DNA of 38,938 nt from Bacteroidales bacterium (lineage in GTDB: Bacteria; Bacteroidota; Bacteroidia; Bacteroidales; Tenuifilaceae): contig JAFGDZ010000038.1 in NCBI GenBank assembly GCA_016931855.1, forward strand, positions 1 to 38,938, in the 5' to 3' direction. Shown here one piece after another: positions 1 to 7,167 of the stretch. Positions within the stretch are counted from its first letter, which is position 1, and every line of letters starts with the position of its first letter. Under the pieces are notes generated by a model, which saw only the letters and a program-made list of their open reading frames with translations, did no database searches and was not told the DNA's origin. A program made the translations under genes and the position numbers.

Positions 1-63
1 AGCGAATAATGCAGCTATAACGGATTATGACTAAAAAGATTTGTGCTGTTTTTGAAAAGAGCT

Positions 64-214
64 ATCCCGTAGGGATTTAGTTCAATAAGGGGTGTAGCCA
101 ATGTGGGTTGATACTGGAACTTCGGAGCGGTTTCGCCCGCTCGGGCGTTTTCGTCGGGAGATGAGAACGTAACACGCTCTCCCAAACTGGTCACACCCTC
201 AGCCTTTATGCTGA
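64..214. repeat. Hairpin-rich intergenic element, possibly an interspersed repeat or structured RNA
   Basis: No convincing gene is seen here. The stretch contains nested inverted repeats: ATCCC/GGGAT at 64-76; GGTGTAGCCA at 91-100 facing TGGTCACACC at 188-197 (9 of 10 pairs, one of them a wobble); GAGCGG/CCGCTC at 125-142; GGGAGA at 156-161 with TCTCCC at 178-183; and TCAGC/GCTGA at 199-214. Together they can fold into a closed multi-hairpin structure. The 'ATCCCGTAGGGAT' core resembles palindromic interspersed repeats I associate with Bacteroidetes genomes, but I cannot check this. The minus strand is open for 80 codons across 15-257 but lacks an ATG, so a coding remnant is possible though less likely. 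Confidence 0.45.
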
Positions 215-250
215 AATATTCTGTTTGGTGTATCTCATAACATTTGTCTA

Positions 251-358
251 ATCTCGCCTAAGGGCAGTTTGCCTTCTCGTTACAGCGGAGACGGGTTAAC
301 CCAAGGCGACGGTACAACCTTTTTCTCGATTCACTTTTCATCTCGCCTAAGGGCGAGA
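251..358. repeat. Pair of 15-nt direct repeats, one within a hairpin
   Basis: The 15-mer ATCTCGCCTAAGGGC occurs at 251-265 and again at 340-354. The second copy extends into a perfect 7-bp hairpin, TCTCGCC-TAAG-GGCGAGA, at 341-358. A GGGTTAACCC palindrome lies between them at 293-302. No gene is visible in this part. Confidence 0.6.
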
Positions 359-364
359 CAAGCT

Positions 365-392
365 GTTTAACGTTTAACGATTCACCATTTAA
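365..392. repeat. Short imperfect heptamer repeat
   Basis: Four consecutive 7-nt units are visible: GTTTAAC, GTTTAAC, GATTCAC and CATTTAA. The same 7-nt periodicity occurs at 11472-11520 and 11554-11595. The second unit overlaps the proposed -33 box of the ftsE promoter. Confidence 0.5.
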
Positions 393-403
393 TACTATCT
401 TTA
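373..403 (+). promoter_or_regulatory. Putative promoter of ftsE
   Basis: TTTA at 373-376, exactly 19 nt, then TATCTTTA at 396-403. This matches the Bacteroidetes TTTG-N19-TAnnTTTG pattern with one mismatch in each box. A transcript starting near 410 would have a leader of about 70 nt before the ATG at 480. Confidence 0.5.
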
Positions 404-479
404 TGCTTTGTTCTGCGTGGCGTGTAAATGCCTTTCGACCAGAACATCGTGTTTTTGTTGCAGATTAAATTACCCTACA

Positions 480-1193
480 ATGGCGCTAGATACGATTATA
501 TCAATTAGTGATGCCTCAATTTTTCAGGCCGATAACCTTATTCTTTCCGATGTAAACCTTACTGTGGAGAAGGGAGAGTTTATTTACGTTATAGGTAAAG
601 TGGGTAGCGGTAAAACTAGCCTAATTAAAACCATAACAGCCGAGATTCCGCTGGCAATAGGAGAGGGAACGGTTGCCGGATACGACCTAAAAAAGCTAAA
701 GCGCAAGCAGGTTCCCTTTTTGCGCCGTAAAATAGGAATTGTATTTCAGGATTTTCAGCTGCTATCGGATCGTTCCGTTTACGATAACCTGCTGTTTGTG
801 CTAAAATCCACAGGATGGAAGAACAAGCAGGATATTAAGCAGCGCATTACCGATGTGCTCGATAAGGTTGGCCTTAAGTACAAGGATTTTAAAATGCCCC
901 ACCAGCTATCGGGTGGCGAGCAGCAGCGCGTGGTAATTGCCCGTGCCTTGCTAAACGACCCAGAGATAATACTTGCCGATGAGCCCACTGGAAACCTGGA
1001 TCCCGAAACATCCGAGGATATTGTGAGGCTACTCTGGGATATCTCTGCTTCGGGAAGAGCCGTGATAATGGCAACGCACAACTATGGGCTGCTTAAGAAG
1101 TTCCAATCGCGTACGCTCCGCTGCGAAAAGGGAAGGCTCAACGAAACCCAGCAAATGTCTGAAATTGACTTTCAGAGCATGATGGAGATGTAG
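480..1193 (+). CDS. ftsE: Cell-division ABC transporter ATPase FtsE
   Basis: Cytoplasmic ATPase of 237 residues. In the family, FtsE pairs with the membrane protein FtsX to control peptidoglycan hydrolases at the septum. Visible motifs are Walker A GKVGSGKT (39-46), Q-loop Gln90, signature LSGGEQQR (143-150), Walker B IILADEP ending at Glu168, and the H-loop His200. The short length and the FtsE-like 'DEPTGNLD' segment favour FtsE over LolD/MacB-type ATPases, though these are close relatives. The frame stays open upstream to 408, but that extension is Cys-rich and unlike the family, so the ATG at 480 is chosen. No ftsX is adjacent. A strong terminator follows, so the gene appears monocistronic. 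Confidence 0.85.
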   Translation: MALDTIISISDASIFQADNLILSDVNLTVEKGEFIYVIGKVGSGKTSLIKTITAEIPLAIGEGTVAGYDLKKLKRKQVPFLRRKIGIVFQDFQLLSDRSVYDNLLFVLKSTGWKNKQDIKQRITDVLDKVGLKYKDFKMPHQLSGGEQQRVVIARALLNDPEIILADEPTGNLDPETSEDIVRLLWDISASGRAVIMATHNYGLLKKFQSRTLRCEKGRLNETQQMSEIDFQSMMEM

Positions 1194-1277
1194 GTTTTAG
1201 CCATTTTATGCATTTTTTACAGCCTATGAGGAGATAAATTCCCTTTTTTAAGGGACTTAGCTAATTATATAAACAAA

Positions 1278-1308
1278 CAAAAGCCCCGCATTGCAGGGCT
1301 TTTGTTTT
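1278..1308 (+). terminator. Rho-independent terminator after ftsE
   Basis: CAAAAGCCC at 1278-1286 pairs with GGGCTTTTG at 1296-1304, with further pairing inside, and a T-rich tail follows. Confidence 0.85.
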
Positions 1309-1423
1309 AGTAACGTATTTGCTGGCTACGGGCACCTTTGTTCGTAGTTAATTAAATTCTCTTTTGAGTAATAGCATTGCAGTAGCACCGTTTTAGCGTT
1401 GGCAAAATAATTTTTCCCTACCC

Positions 1424-1454
1424 CTTGCATTTCTTCTCCCTTTATTTAACTTTG
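1424..1454 (+). promoter_or_regulatory. Promoter of the membrane protein/winged-helix operon
   Basis: CTTG at 1424-1427, exactly 19 nt, then TAACTTTG at 1447-1454, a perfect TAnnTTTG -7 box. The predicted start site falls inside or next to the operator-like sequence at 1458-1473, just upstream of the ATG at 1476. Confidence 0.6.
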
Positions 1455-1457
1455 CAG

Positions 1458-1473
1458 TACAAAGTACTTTCAA
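1458..1473. promoter_or_regulatory. Operator-like inverted repeat, copy 1
   Basis: TACAAAGTACTTTCAA is an imperfect inverted repeat just downstream of the -7 box. The block 1450-1470 matches 2450-2470 at 19 of 21 positions. Its position suggests repression, most simply by the winged-helix protein encoded at 2100. Confidence 0.5.
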
Positions 1474-1475
1474 TT

Positions 1476-2096
1476 ATGAGCACAGAACAGGACTATATAC
1501 GCGATATTGCAGAGATTCGCTCCATGATGGAACGGAGCTCTAAGTTCCTATCCCTTTCGGGATGGGCGGGTGTTATGGCGGGTGTTTACGCTTTAGTTGG
1601 AGCATACATTGTGCATGTATTTTTTGGGTTTGCACCGCTTAAAATTGCTTATGACGCTGTAGAACTGGAACAGTTTAGCCTAAAGGGCGCTGTTATGGTG
1701 GCTTTTGGCGTATTGGTTTTATCCGTTGGTACGGCGGTGTTATTGTCGTCCCAGAGAGCCGTTAAAAGGGGCGAGTCGTTACTTAACGTAACATCGCGCA
1801 GGCTTGTGATAAGTTCGGCTGTGCCATTAGTTGCAGGGGGAATACTGGGTCTGATATTTATGGAGCACGGTTTAATTGGCTTTCTTGCTCCTGTAACGCT
1901 TGTCTTTTATGGGCTTGCGCTTTATAGTGCAGCTACCTATACTTACAAGGAGGTAAGGGTTTTAGGGTTAATACAGCTTGCTCTTGGGCTTTTAGGCGCT
2001 GCGTTTGTAGAGCTAGGTGTGCTCTTTTGGGCCATGGGTTTTGGCCTAATGCACATTGTTTATGGTATTTATATCCACATAAAACACGAGAGGTAG
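1476..2096 (+). CDS. Multi-pass membrane protein of unknown function, partner of the winged-helix regulator
   Basis: About 206 residues. A short charged N-terminus (EQDYIRDIAEIRSMMERSSK) precedes roughly six hydrophobic segments, at about residues 25-50, 65-90, 105-125, 127-150, 155-175 and 180-200. No catalytic motif is recognised. The ATG at 1476 is chosen over the upstream TTG at 1425 because the TTG lies within the promoter. The stop is followed after 3 nt by the winged-helix regulator gene, so the two are surely co-transcribed. I infer that it acts with that regulator, possibly as a membrane sensor or anti-regulator; the sequence does not prove this. Confidence 0.75.
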   Translation: MSTEQDYIRDIAEIRSMMERSSKFLSLSGWAGVMAGVYALVGAYIVHVFFGFAPLKIAYDAVELEQFSLKGAVMVAFGVLVLSVGTAVLLSSQRAVKRGESLLNVTSRRLVISSAVPLVAGGILGLIFMEHGLIGFLAPVTLVFYGLALYSAATYTYKEVRVLGLIQLALGLLGAAFVELGVLFWAMGFGLMHIVYGIYIHIKHER

Positions 2097-2099
2097 AAC

Positions 2100-2393
2100 G
2101 TGCTGAGTAGCGGATTCCATAAAGCGTTTGAGAGCCGAATACGTTTGGGTATTATGTCGGCTTTGGCGGTTAACGATGCGTTAGATTTTAACTCGCTAAA
2201 GGAGTACCTTGATGTTACCGATGGTAATTTGGCAAGCCATATAAAGGCATTGGAAAAGGAGGACTTTATTGGGGTTGAGAAATCGTTTGTGGGGCGTAAG
2301 CCCAATACTAAGTATTTTATAACCCCCGCAGGAAAAAAGGCTTTTGGCAATCATCTTGCTGCATTAGAAAAGCTTATTAAGCTGCAAAAGTAG
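2100..2393 (+). CDS. Small winged-helix transcriptional regulator (HTH_34/MarR-like)
   Basis: 97-residue DNA-binding protein consisting almost entirely of one winged-helix domain. The recognition region reads LKEYLDVTDGNLASHIKALEKEDFI (about 36-58), followed by a wing, VGRKPNTKYFITPAGKKAF (about 64-83). This is the fold of the family called winged helix DNA-binding domain, PF13601. The GTG at 2100 is used because the family begins right before 'FHKAFESRIRLGIMSAL' and the next ATG falls inside the domain. It is translationally linked to the membrane protein 3 nt upstream. Two matching inverted repeats, upstream of this operon and of the following gene, are its best candidate operators. Confidence 0.85.
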   Translation: MLSSGFHKAFESRIRLGIMSALAVNDALDFNSLKEYLDVTDGNLASHIKALEKEDFIGVEKSFVGRKPNTKYFITPAGKKAFGNHLAALEKLIKLQK

Positions 2394-2423
2394 CTTAGTA
2401 TTAGGTTGTAAGGCTCATGTTTC

Positions 2424-2454
2424 TTTCAACTTATTTTTTTGGTTTTATACTTTG
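2424..2454 (+). promoter_or_regulatory. Promoter of the DUF4153 gene
   Basis: TTTC at 2424-2427, exactly 19 nt, then ATACTTTG at 2447-2454, a weaker version of the boxes at 1424-1454. The geometry relative to the downstream operator is identical to that of the first promoter. Confidence 0.5.
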
Positions 2455-2457
2455 CAT

Positions 2458-2473
2458 TACAAAGTGCTTTGTA
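2458..2473. promoter_or_regulatory. Operator-like inverted repeat, copy 2
   Basis: TACAAAG-TG-CTTTGTA is a perfect 7-bp inverted repeat with a 2-nt spacer, placed immediately after the -7 box as in copy 1. A symmetric site of this type suits a dimeric winged-helix protein. Confidence 0.6.
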
Positions 2474-2523
2474 TTTTGCGTGTTCACTCAATACTGATTA
2501 TTTACCATTTTAAAATGATAGCT

Positions 2524-3768
2524 ATGAAAGAACAAATTCTGGGTAATATGGATAGTCCGCAGCAGCTTGAGCGGCTTTATAGGGCAAATAAGGTGCTGTT
2601 TAAGAAGGAGTTTAACCTTATTTACTCTAAAGTTGAGAGTAGCGCTGTAGCGCAGGTGTGGTATCAGCGCTTAAACTATGAGCAGCGCGAGATATCGTGG
2701 GGTTCAAAGTACGAGCTGCTGTTTGTTATAGCCCTTTCGCTAATTGCTGGTTTAGTTGCAAAGCTACCCAACTTTATGGGAATGGATGCCGATTTTTTTT
2801 ATCCGCGTAACATTTCGTTCATTGTGTTCCCCATGCTAGCCGCTTACTTTGCCAAGAAAGAGAGCCTGTCGGTTAAGCGGATGCTTATTATTCTAGGGAC
2901 TATAGCGGCATCTATAGCCTACATTAATGTGCTTCCTGTAAGCGAGAAGAGCGACACGCTAATTTTAGCCTGTATCCATATGCCGCTATTCATGTGGTCC
3001 GTACTGGGATTTACGTTTACTGGAGAGCAGTTTTGTAACACCGAAAAACGTATAGACTTTTTAAGGTACAACGGCGATTTAGTTGTAATTACCACCGTAA
3101 TACTTATTGCTGGAGGCATCCTTTCGGCAGTTACAATAGGTCTGTTTGAGCTAATAAACCTACGTATTGAGGAGCTTTACTTTCAGTACATAGCCATTTT
3201 TGGATTGGCTGCTGCTCCTATTGTAGGAACGTATCTTGTGCGTACAAATCCGCAGCTGGTAAAAAACGTATCGCCAGTTATTGCTAAGGTGTTTACACCG
3301 CTGGTTCTGGTTATGCTTGTGGTGTACCTTGTAGCAATGGTTTATACGGGTAAGGATCCGTACAACGATCGCGAGTTTCTGCTTATCTTCAATATTCTTT
3401 TAATTGGCGTAATGGCAATAGTGCTGTTCTCTGTTGCGGAAACTTCACGGGGAAACGGGAGTAGGGTAGGTATTCTCCTGCTGCTCATCCTTTCTGTGGT
3501 AACCATTACTGTAAACGGCATTGCGTTATCGGCAATAGTTTTTAGAATAACCGAGTGGGGTATTACGCCCAACAGACTTGCAGTACTGGGCAGCAATGCG
3601 CTAATACTAGCTAACCTGATAATGGTTGCATACCAGCTATTTAAATCGGTGCGCAACGCAAAAATGTTGCTTCTTGTAGAGAATAGCATTGCCTTGTACC
3701 TACCTATTTACAGCGTGTGGGCTTTACTTGTGATATTTCTATTCCCATTCCTTTTTGGCTTTATGTAA
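2524..3768 (+). CDS. DUF4153-family membrane protein
   Basis: Integral membrane protein of about 414 residues. A charged cytoplasmic-looking N-terminus of roughly 70 residues (QQLERLYRANKVLFKKEFN) precedes about ten hydrophobic segments. The overall plan and the start resemble DUF4153 proteins; their function is unknown. The ATG at 2524 is preferred; an in-frame ATG at 2515 would add three residues, and the longer frame from 2452 runs through the promoter and operator. It shares its promoter/operator layout with the operon at 1476, so the three genes probably form one regulon. Confidence 0.75.
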   Translation: MKEQILGNMDSPQQLERLYRANKVLFKKEFNLIYSKVESSAVAQVWYQRLNYEQREISWGSKYELLFVIALSLIAGLVAKLPNFMGMDADFFYPRNISFIVFPMLAAYFAKKESLSVKRMLIILGTIAASIAYINVLPVSEKSDTLILACIHMPLFMWSVLGFTFTGEQFCNTEKRIDFLRYNGDLVVITTVILIAGGILSAVTIGLFELINLRIEELYFQYIAIFGLAAAPIVGTYLVRTNPQLVKNVSPVIAKVFTPLVLVMLVVYLVAMVYTGKDPYNDREFLLIFNILLIGVMAIVLFSVAETSRGNGSRVGILLLLILSVVTITVNGIALSAIVFRITEWGITPNRLAVLGSNALILANLIMVAYQLFKSVRNAKMLLLVENSIALYLPIYSVWALLVIFLFPFLFGFM

Positions 3769-3780
3769 AAGCATAGCAGC

Positions 3781-3826
3781 GTGCCACTTCTCTCTGCTGT
3801 TACCTCTGGGTTAAGTGGCACCTTTC
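3781..3826 (+). terminator. Possible terminator after the DUF4153 gene
   Basis: GTGCCACTT at 3781-3789 pairs perfectly with AAGTGGCAC at 3813-3821. The loop is long and the downstream T-run is weak, so this is tentative. Confidence 0.4.
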
Positions 3827-3882
3827 ACACTCATGTAATTACTTCAATTAGTACTCTTCATATAAACTCGTTACAGTAACCA

Positions 3883-5286
3883 ATGAAAGTAAAACTTATT
3901 TTGCCCTCGCTAACCGAGGCACGGAGCGCCTTTTGGCGACCAATAAAGTACTCGTTATTCCCTCCGTTGGGCTTGGCTACCTTGGCTGCTTATTTAGATA
4001 ATACCGATGATGTGGAAATTCAGGATCAGCATGTTGAGAGCCTGAACCTAAACGATACCCCCGATTTGGTGCTAATTCAGGTTTACATTACCAACGCCAA
4101 AAGGGCCTATGCCATAGCTCGGCACTATAGGGATAAAGGTGTTTACGTGGCGTTGGGAGGATTGCACGTAACCTCGCTACCCGATGAGGCTGCGCAGTTT
4201 GCCGATACTATATTCCTTGGGCCAGCCGAGCAAACTTTTCCTGAGTTTTTGAAGGATTTTAGGGCAAAATCGCCTAAAAGGCGGTACGTTTCCACTAATG
4301 GGCGAACCATTCAGAATCAACCCCCTGTTCGTAGGGATTTGATAAAGCGCGAAAAGTACCTTGTGCCCAACTCGCTGGTTATTTCAAGGGGATGCCCGCA
4401 TCATTGTGACTTTTGCTATAAGGATGCCTTTTTTAAGGGTGGAGCGTCGTTCTACACTCAGCGTGTAGATGAGATTCTTGCCGAGATATCAAGATTACCC
4501 GGAAAGCACCTCTACTTTTTGGACGACCACTTACTGGGAAACCCGCGGTTAGCCGCAGAGCTGTTTGAGGGTATGCGAGGCATGAACCGTGTTTTTCAGG
4601 GGGCGGCTACTGTTAAGTCCATTCTTGATGGCGACCTGATAGAGAAAGCGGCTAAAGCTGGCCTACGTAGCCTTTTTGTTGGTTTCGAAACCTTTTCGCC
4701 CGAGAATCTGAGGCAAAGCAATAAGAGCCAGAACCTTATGCTAGATTATGGGAGGGCGGTTAGGCGCCTGCACGATTTGGGTATAATGATTAACGGGAGC
4801 TTTGTTTTTGGGCTCGATAATGATGATCCCGATGTGTTTAAGCGCACCGTTGACTGGGGCGTGAGCAATGCCATAACCACATCAACCTACCATGTTCTTA
4901 CGCCTTACCCAGGAACCCGCTTATTCAACTCCATGGAGCAAAGCGGCCGTTTACTTACAAAAGATTGGGACTTGTACGATACCCGCCATGTTGTGTACCA
5001 AACAAGGGGGCTTACTGCCAAGGAACTGGAGGATGGCTACTGGTGGGCTTACAAGGAGTTTTATAGATGGGGCAATATATTTAAGGCATCGTTTGCACAC
5101 GATTCGTTACAGCATCAGCTAAAGCATCTATTCTACACTGGTGGGTGGAAAAAGTTTGAGGAGTTTTGGAATATTGTTATCAATACTGGCGGCTTAAAGC
5201 GTATGCTTCCCTTGCTAGAACTATTACTTTGTGAGGTTGAAACCAAAAAATCTGATAGAGAAAGTGTTGCAATATTTGTTCGGTAA
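3883..5286 (+). CDS. B12-binding-domain radical SAM protein
   Basis: 467 residues, presumably a cytoplasmic iron-sulfur enzyme. The N-terminus (about 1-125) looks like the cobalamin-binding fold placed before many radical SAM domains; it reads PPLGLATLAAYL and then DQHVESL where a DxHxxG motif would be expected, so B12 binding is not certain. The radical SAM domain begins at about 165 with the cluster motif SRGCPHHCDFCY: Cys171, Cys175 and Cys178. Downstream are LYFLDDHLLGN, a SAM-domain strand LFVGFET, and TPYPGTRLF, common in this superfamily. The substrate cannot be inferred: there is no biosynthetic neighbour, and the gene stands alone between two hairpins. Confidence 0.85.
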   Translation: MKVKLILPSLTEARSAFWRPIKYSLFPPLGLATLAAYLDNTDDVEIQDQHVESLNLNDTPDLVLIQVYITNAKRAYAIARHYRDKGVYVALGGLHVTSLPDEAAQFADTIFLGPAEQTFPEFLKDFRAKSPKRRYVSTNGRTIQNQPPVRRDLIKREKYLVPNSLVISRGCPHHCDFCYKDAFFKGGASFYTQRVDEILAEISRLPGKHLYFLDDHLLGNPRLAAELFEGMRGMNRVFQGAATVKSILDGDLIEKAAKAGLRSLFVGFETFSPENLRQSNKSQNLMLDYGRAVRRLHDLGIMINGSFVFGLDNDDPDVFKRTVDWGVSNAITTSTYHVLTPYPGTRLFNSMEQSGRLLTKDWDLYDTRHVVYQTRGLTAKELEDGYWWAYKEFYRWGNIFKASFAHDSLQHQLKHLFYTGGWKKFEEFWNIVINTGGLKRMLPLLELLLCEVETKKSDRESVAIFVR

Positions 5287-5296
5287 TTTTCTACTT

Positions 5297-5337
5297 TATT
5301 CATTACAAACTCTTTGTATTAGAGTTTGTAATGAATA
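5297..5337. repeat. Perfect 17-bp hairpin between convergent genes
   Basis: The arm TATTCATTACAAACTCT (5297-5313) and its exact reverse complement (5321-5337) flank a 7-nt loop. It lies between the convergent genes ending at 5286 and 5365, so it may end transcription from both sides, but there is no T-run on either side. It also contains TACAAA-CTC-TTTGTA (5304-5318), which resembles the operator at 2458. Confidence 0.7.
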
Positions 5338-5364
5338 GTATTTGAAATAGATGCAGCATCTTTT

Positions 5365-5979
5365 TTAATTAAACCAACATTGTGTTTGTTTAGTTTCTAG
5401 GGTTCTATCTTTTTTCTCAATTTCCATATCGGAGAAGGGTAAGAATACTCCTTCAGATCTCATTGCACCAACGTATAACATTTTCCCTTTATACCTGTAT
5501 CTAGCCTCAATGTATTCGATATTTTCTAGCGTTATCTCTTGTTCAATGATGTATTCTTTTAACTCATTGAAAGAATCAGTGTAATGACCATTTCTTCCAG
5601 TTTTAGTGCGATTAATAACGTAATAGAACAATGCGCTTTTTAATTCCTTATCAGATAGGTCTATTAGTTTATATGCTGTTTCTAAAGATTTATTTTCAGG
5701 GTAAATGCACACAAGATCACATAAACCGTCATTGATTTTATAAAAAACCTCAACATTTCCTAAGGTTGGATGATTCGCATAGTCAAAGTACAGCCGATCT
5801 ATGGTAGAATGTTCTGCATTAAAATATCCAGGACTCGAATTTTGAATCTTTTCGGGTGTCTTGTTTAAAAAGGACGACAATTCTTTAAATCCAAAACCAA
5901 TGGGAGGGGTGTCGTTTTTTGTACATGCTCCTAATACAAAAAGCATAATTAAGGATAATACTAAAGTTCTGTTTCTCAT
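5365..5979 (-). CDS. Hypothetical lipoprotein
   Basis: 204 residues. The N-terminus is a clear lipoprotein signal, MRNRTLVLSLIMLFVLGAC, with the lipobox LGAC, so it is probably anchored to a membrane facing the periplasm or the surface. The mature part is polar, with alternating strands and charged helices (for example YIEARYRYKGKMLYVGAMRSEG). I recognise no family. The frame is open upstream to 6051, but that extension would bury the signal peptide, so the start at 5979 is chosen. It is AT-richer than its neighbours and stands alone, divergent from the TPR lipoprotein gene at 6156, which suggests a lineage-specific gene. Confidence 0.7.
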   Translation of the reverse strand: MRNRTLVLSLIMLFVLGACTKNDTPPIGFGFKELSSFLNKTPEKIQNSSPGYFNAEHSTIDRLYFDYANHPTLGNVEVFYKINDGLCDLVCIYPENKSLETAYKLIDLSDKELKSALFYYVINRTKTGRNGHYTDSFNELKEYIIEQEITLENIEYIEARYRYKGKMLYVGAMRSEGVFLPFSDMEIEKKDRTLETKQTQCWFN

Positions 5980-6155
5980 AATTTGTTTATCTGTTTTGCT
6001 GTGAAATTGAAATGATAAATACTTTTTAATTAGCCCTGTAAAAATAGGCATTTTGGGTGCTTTGTGTTCGTATGTAAATAGAGTGAACTAAGATTTTAAT
6101 ACTAATTAAGGTTAGGATTTTTATCTTTACCACCTTTAACTGAAAATAATAGGTG

Positions 6156-7052
6156 ATGAAGTTTTTTACAACAACAAAAATTGCACTAGTTCTACTTGTA
6201 GCCGTTTTTACGGGCTGTGCGGTTTCAACTAAAACAAAACAGCTAAACACCGAGGGCAGCATGGCGTTACAAGCGGGCGATTATTCAAAGGCATTGGCTG
6301 CATATGAGGAGATAATTACTTTGGCTGAGTCCAATAGTAAACAAGCAAAGCCAGAGGTTTACCAAAGTGCTGGGGTTGCAGCTTGGAACCTAAAGCAAAC
6401 CGATAAGGCTATTGGCTACTTAGAAAAGGTAAAGCAGGCTGATGGTGCTGTGCCCGCTACGTTCTCCACTCTGGCTATGGCATATAATGATATTGATAAC
6501 CTCTCTAAGGAGATTAACCACCTTGAATCCTATGTAGAGCGTTACCCTACAGGAGAGGAGATAGGCGAGGTGCGCCGCCAGCTCTTTATTGCTTATGTTG
6601 AGAGTGAGAACTGGGAGCCTGCAGCTTTAGTATGGGAAAAGCTTGACCAAGAGGCAATGGGGCAGGAGCAGTACCTAACAGGCTATTTAAAGGCTAGCCG
6701 GAAGCAGGAAAACGCAAAGCAGTGCGATGTGCTGGCAGGTAAGCTAATCAAACTAAATAAGAGTAACCTTGAGGCTCTTGAGTACTTAGCCGATAAGCAC
6801 TACTGGTTGGCTGAGAATAGCTACCTGAGAGAAATGAAGGCCTATGAGAAAAATCGAACCAATAAGCAGTACAAGCAGCTTTTAGCCGCGTTTAAAATTG
6901 CCAACGTAAACTATAAAACTTCCCGCGATTACTACGAGAAGCTGTATAAACTTTCGCCACAGGCCAGCTATGCTAACTATTTGGGTAATATTTATACGCG
7001 TTTAGAGAACAAATCAAAGGCGGCATACTACTATAAGCTTTCCAAGAAGTAA
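6156..7052 (+). CDS. TPR-repeat lipoprotein
   Basis: About 298 residues. A lipoprotein signal (KIALVLLVAVFTGCA) is followed by tetratricopeptide-like helical pairs: MALQAGDYSKALAAYEEI (about 30-47), AAWNLKQTDKAIGYLEKV, LAMAYNDIDNLSKEINHLESYVERYP and a last unit near the C-terminus, YANYLGNIYTRLENKSKAAYYYKLSKK. TPR proteins of this kind serve as scaffolds in envelope complexes. The partner is unknown and no neighbour points to one. The frame starts with GTG at 6153, but ATG at 6156 gives the better signal peptide. A strong bidirectional terminator follows the gene. Confidence 0.75.
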   Translation: MKFFTTTKIALVLLVAVFTGCAVSTKTKQLNTEGSMALQAGDYSKALAAYEEIITLAESNSKQAKPEVYQSAGVAAWNLKQTDKAIGYLEKVKQADGAVPATFSTLAMAYNDIDNLSKEINHLESYVERYPTGEEIGEVRRQLFIAYVESENWEPAALVWEKLDQEAMGQEQYLTGYLKASRKQENAKQCDVLAGKLIKLNKSNLEALEYLADKHYWLAENSYLREMKAYEKNRTNKQYKQLLAAFKIANVNYKTSRDYYEKLYKLSPQASYANYLGNIYTRLENKSKAAYYYKLSKK

Positions 7053-7117
7053 ACCATCAATTCAATTATACATTCTGGGTTCATACTTTAGTTGGATTGA
7101 ACTCAGCGTTATGCAAA

Positions 7118-7153
7118 AAAAAAAATCCAGAGCACCTGCTCTGGATTTTTTTT
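7118..7153. terminator. Bidirectional terminator
   Basis: AAAATCCAGAGCA and TGCTCTGGATTTT form a perfect long stem with a 2-nt loop, flanked by an A-run on the left and a T-run on the right. It separates the convergent TPR lipoprotein gene and the decarboxylase operon. Confidence 0.9.
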
Positions 7154-7167
7154 GATATAAGTATAGA

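Noticed and set aside
2-34. Possible end of a plus-strand gene entering from the left edge
   Set aside because: Ten codons before a stop are far too few to support a call.
15-257. 80-codon open frame on the minus strand
   Set aside because: It has no ATG, lies across several inverted repeats and matches no family I recognise. The hairpin element explains the sequence better, so it is kept only as a finding.
408-479. N-terminal extension of FtsE
   Set aside because: The 24 extra residues begin at a TTG, are Cys-rich and unlike the family, and start just after the proposed promoter.
2069-2350. Minus-strand frame opposite the winged-helix gene
   Set aside because: The plus-strand frame encodes a recognisable DNA-binding domain with operon spacing; the other is a shadow.
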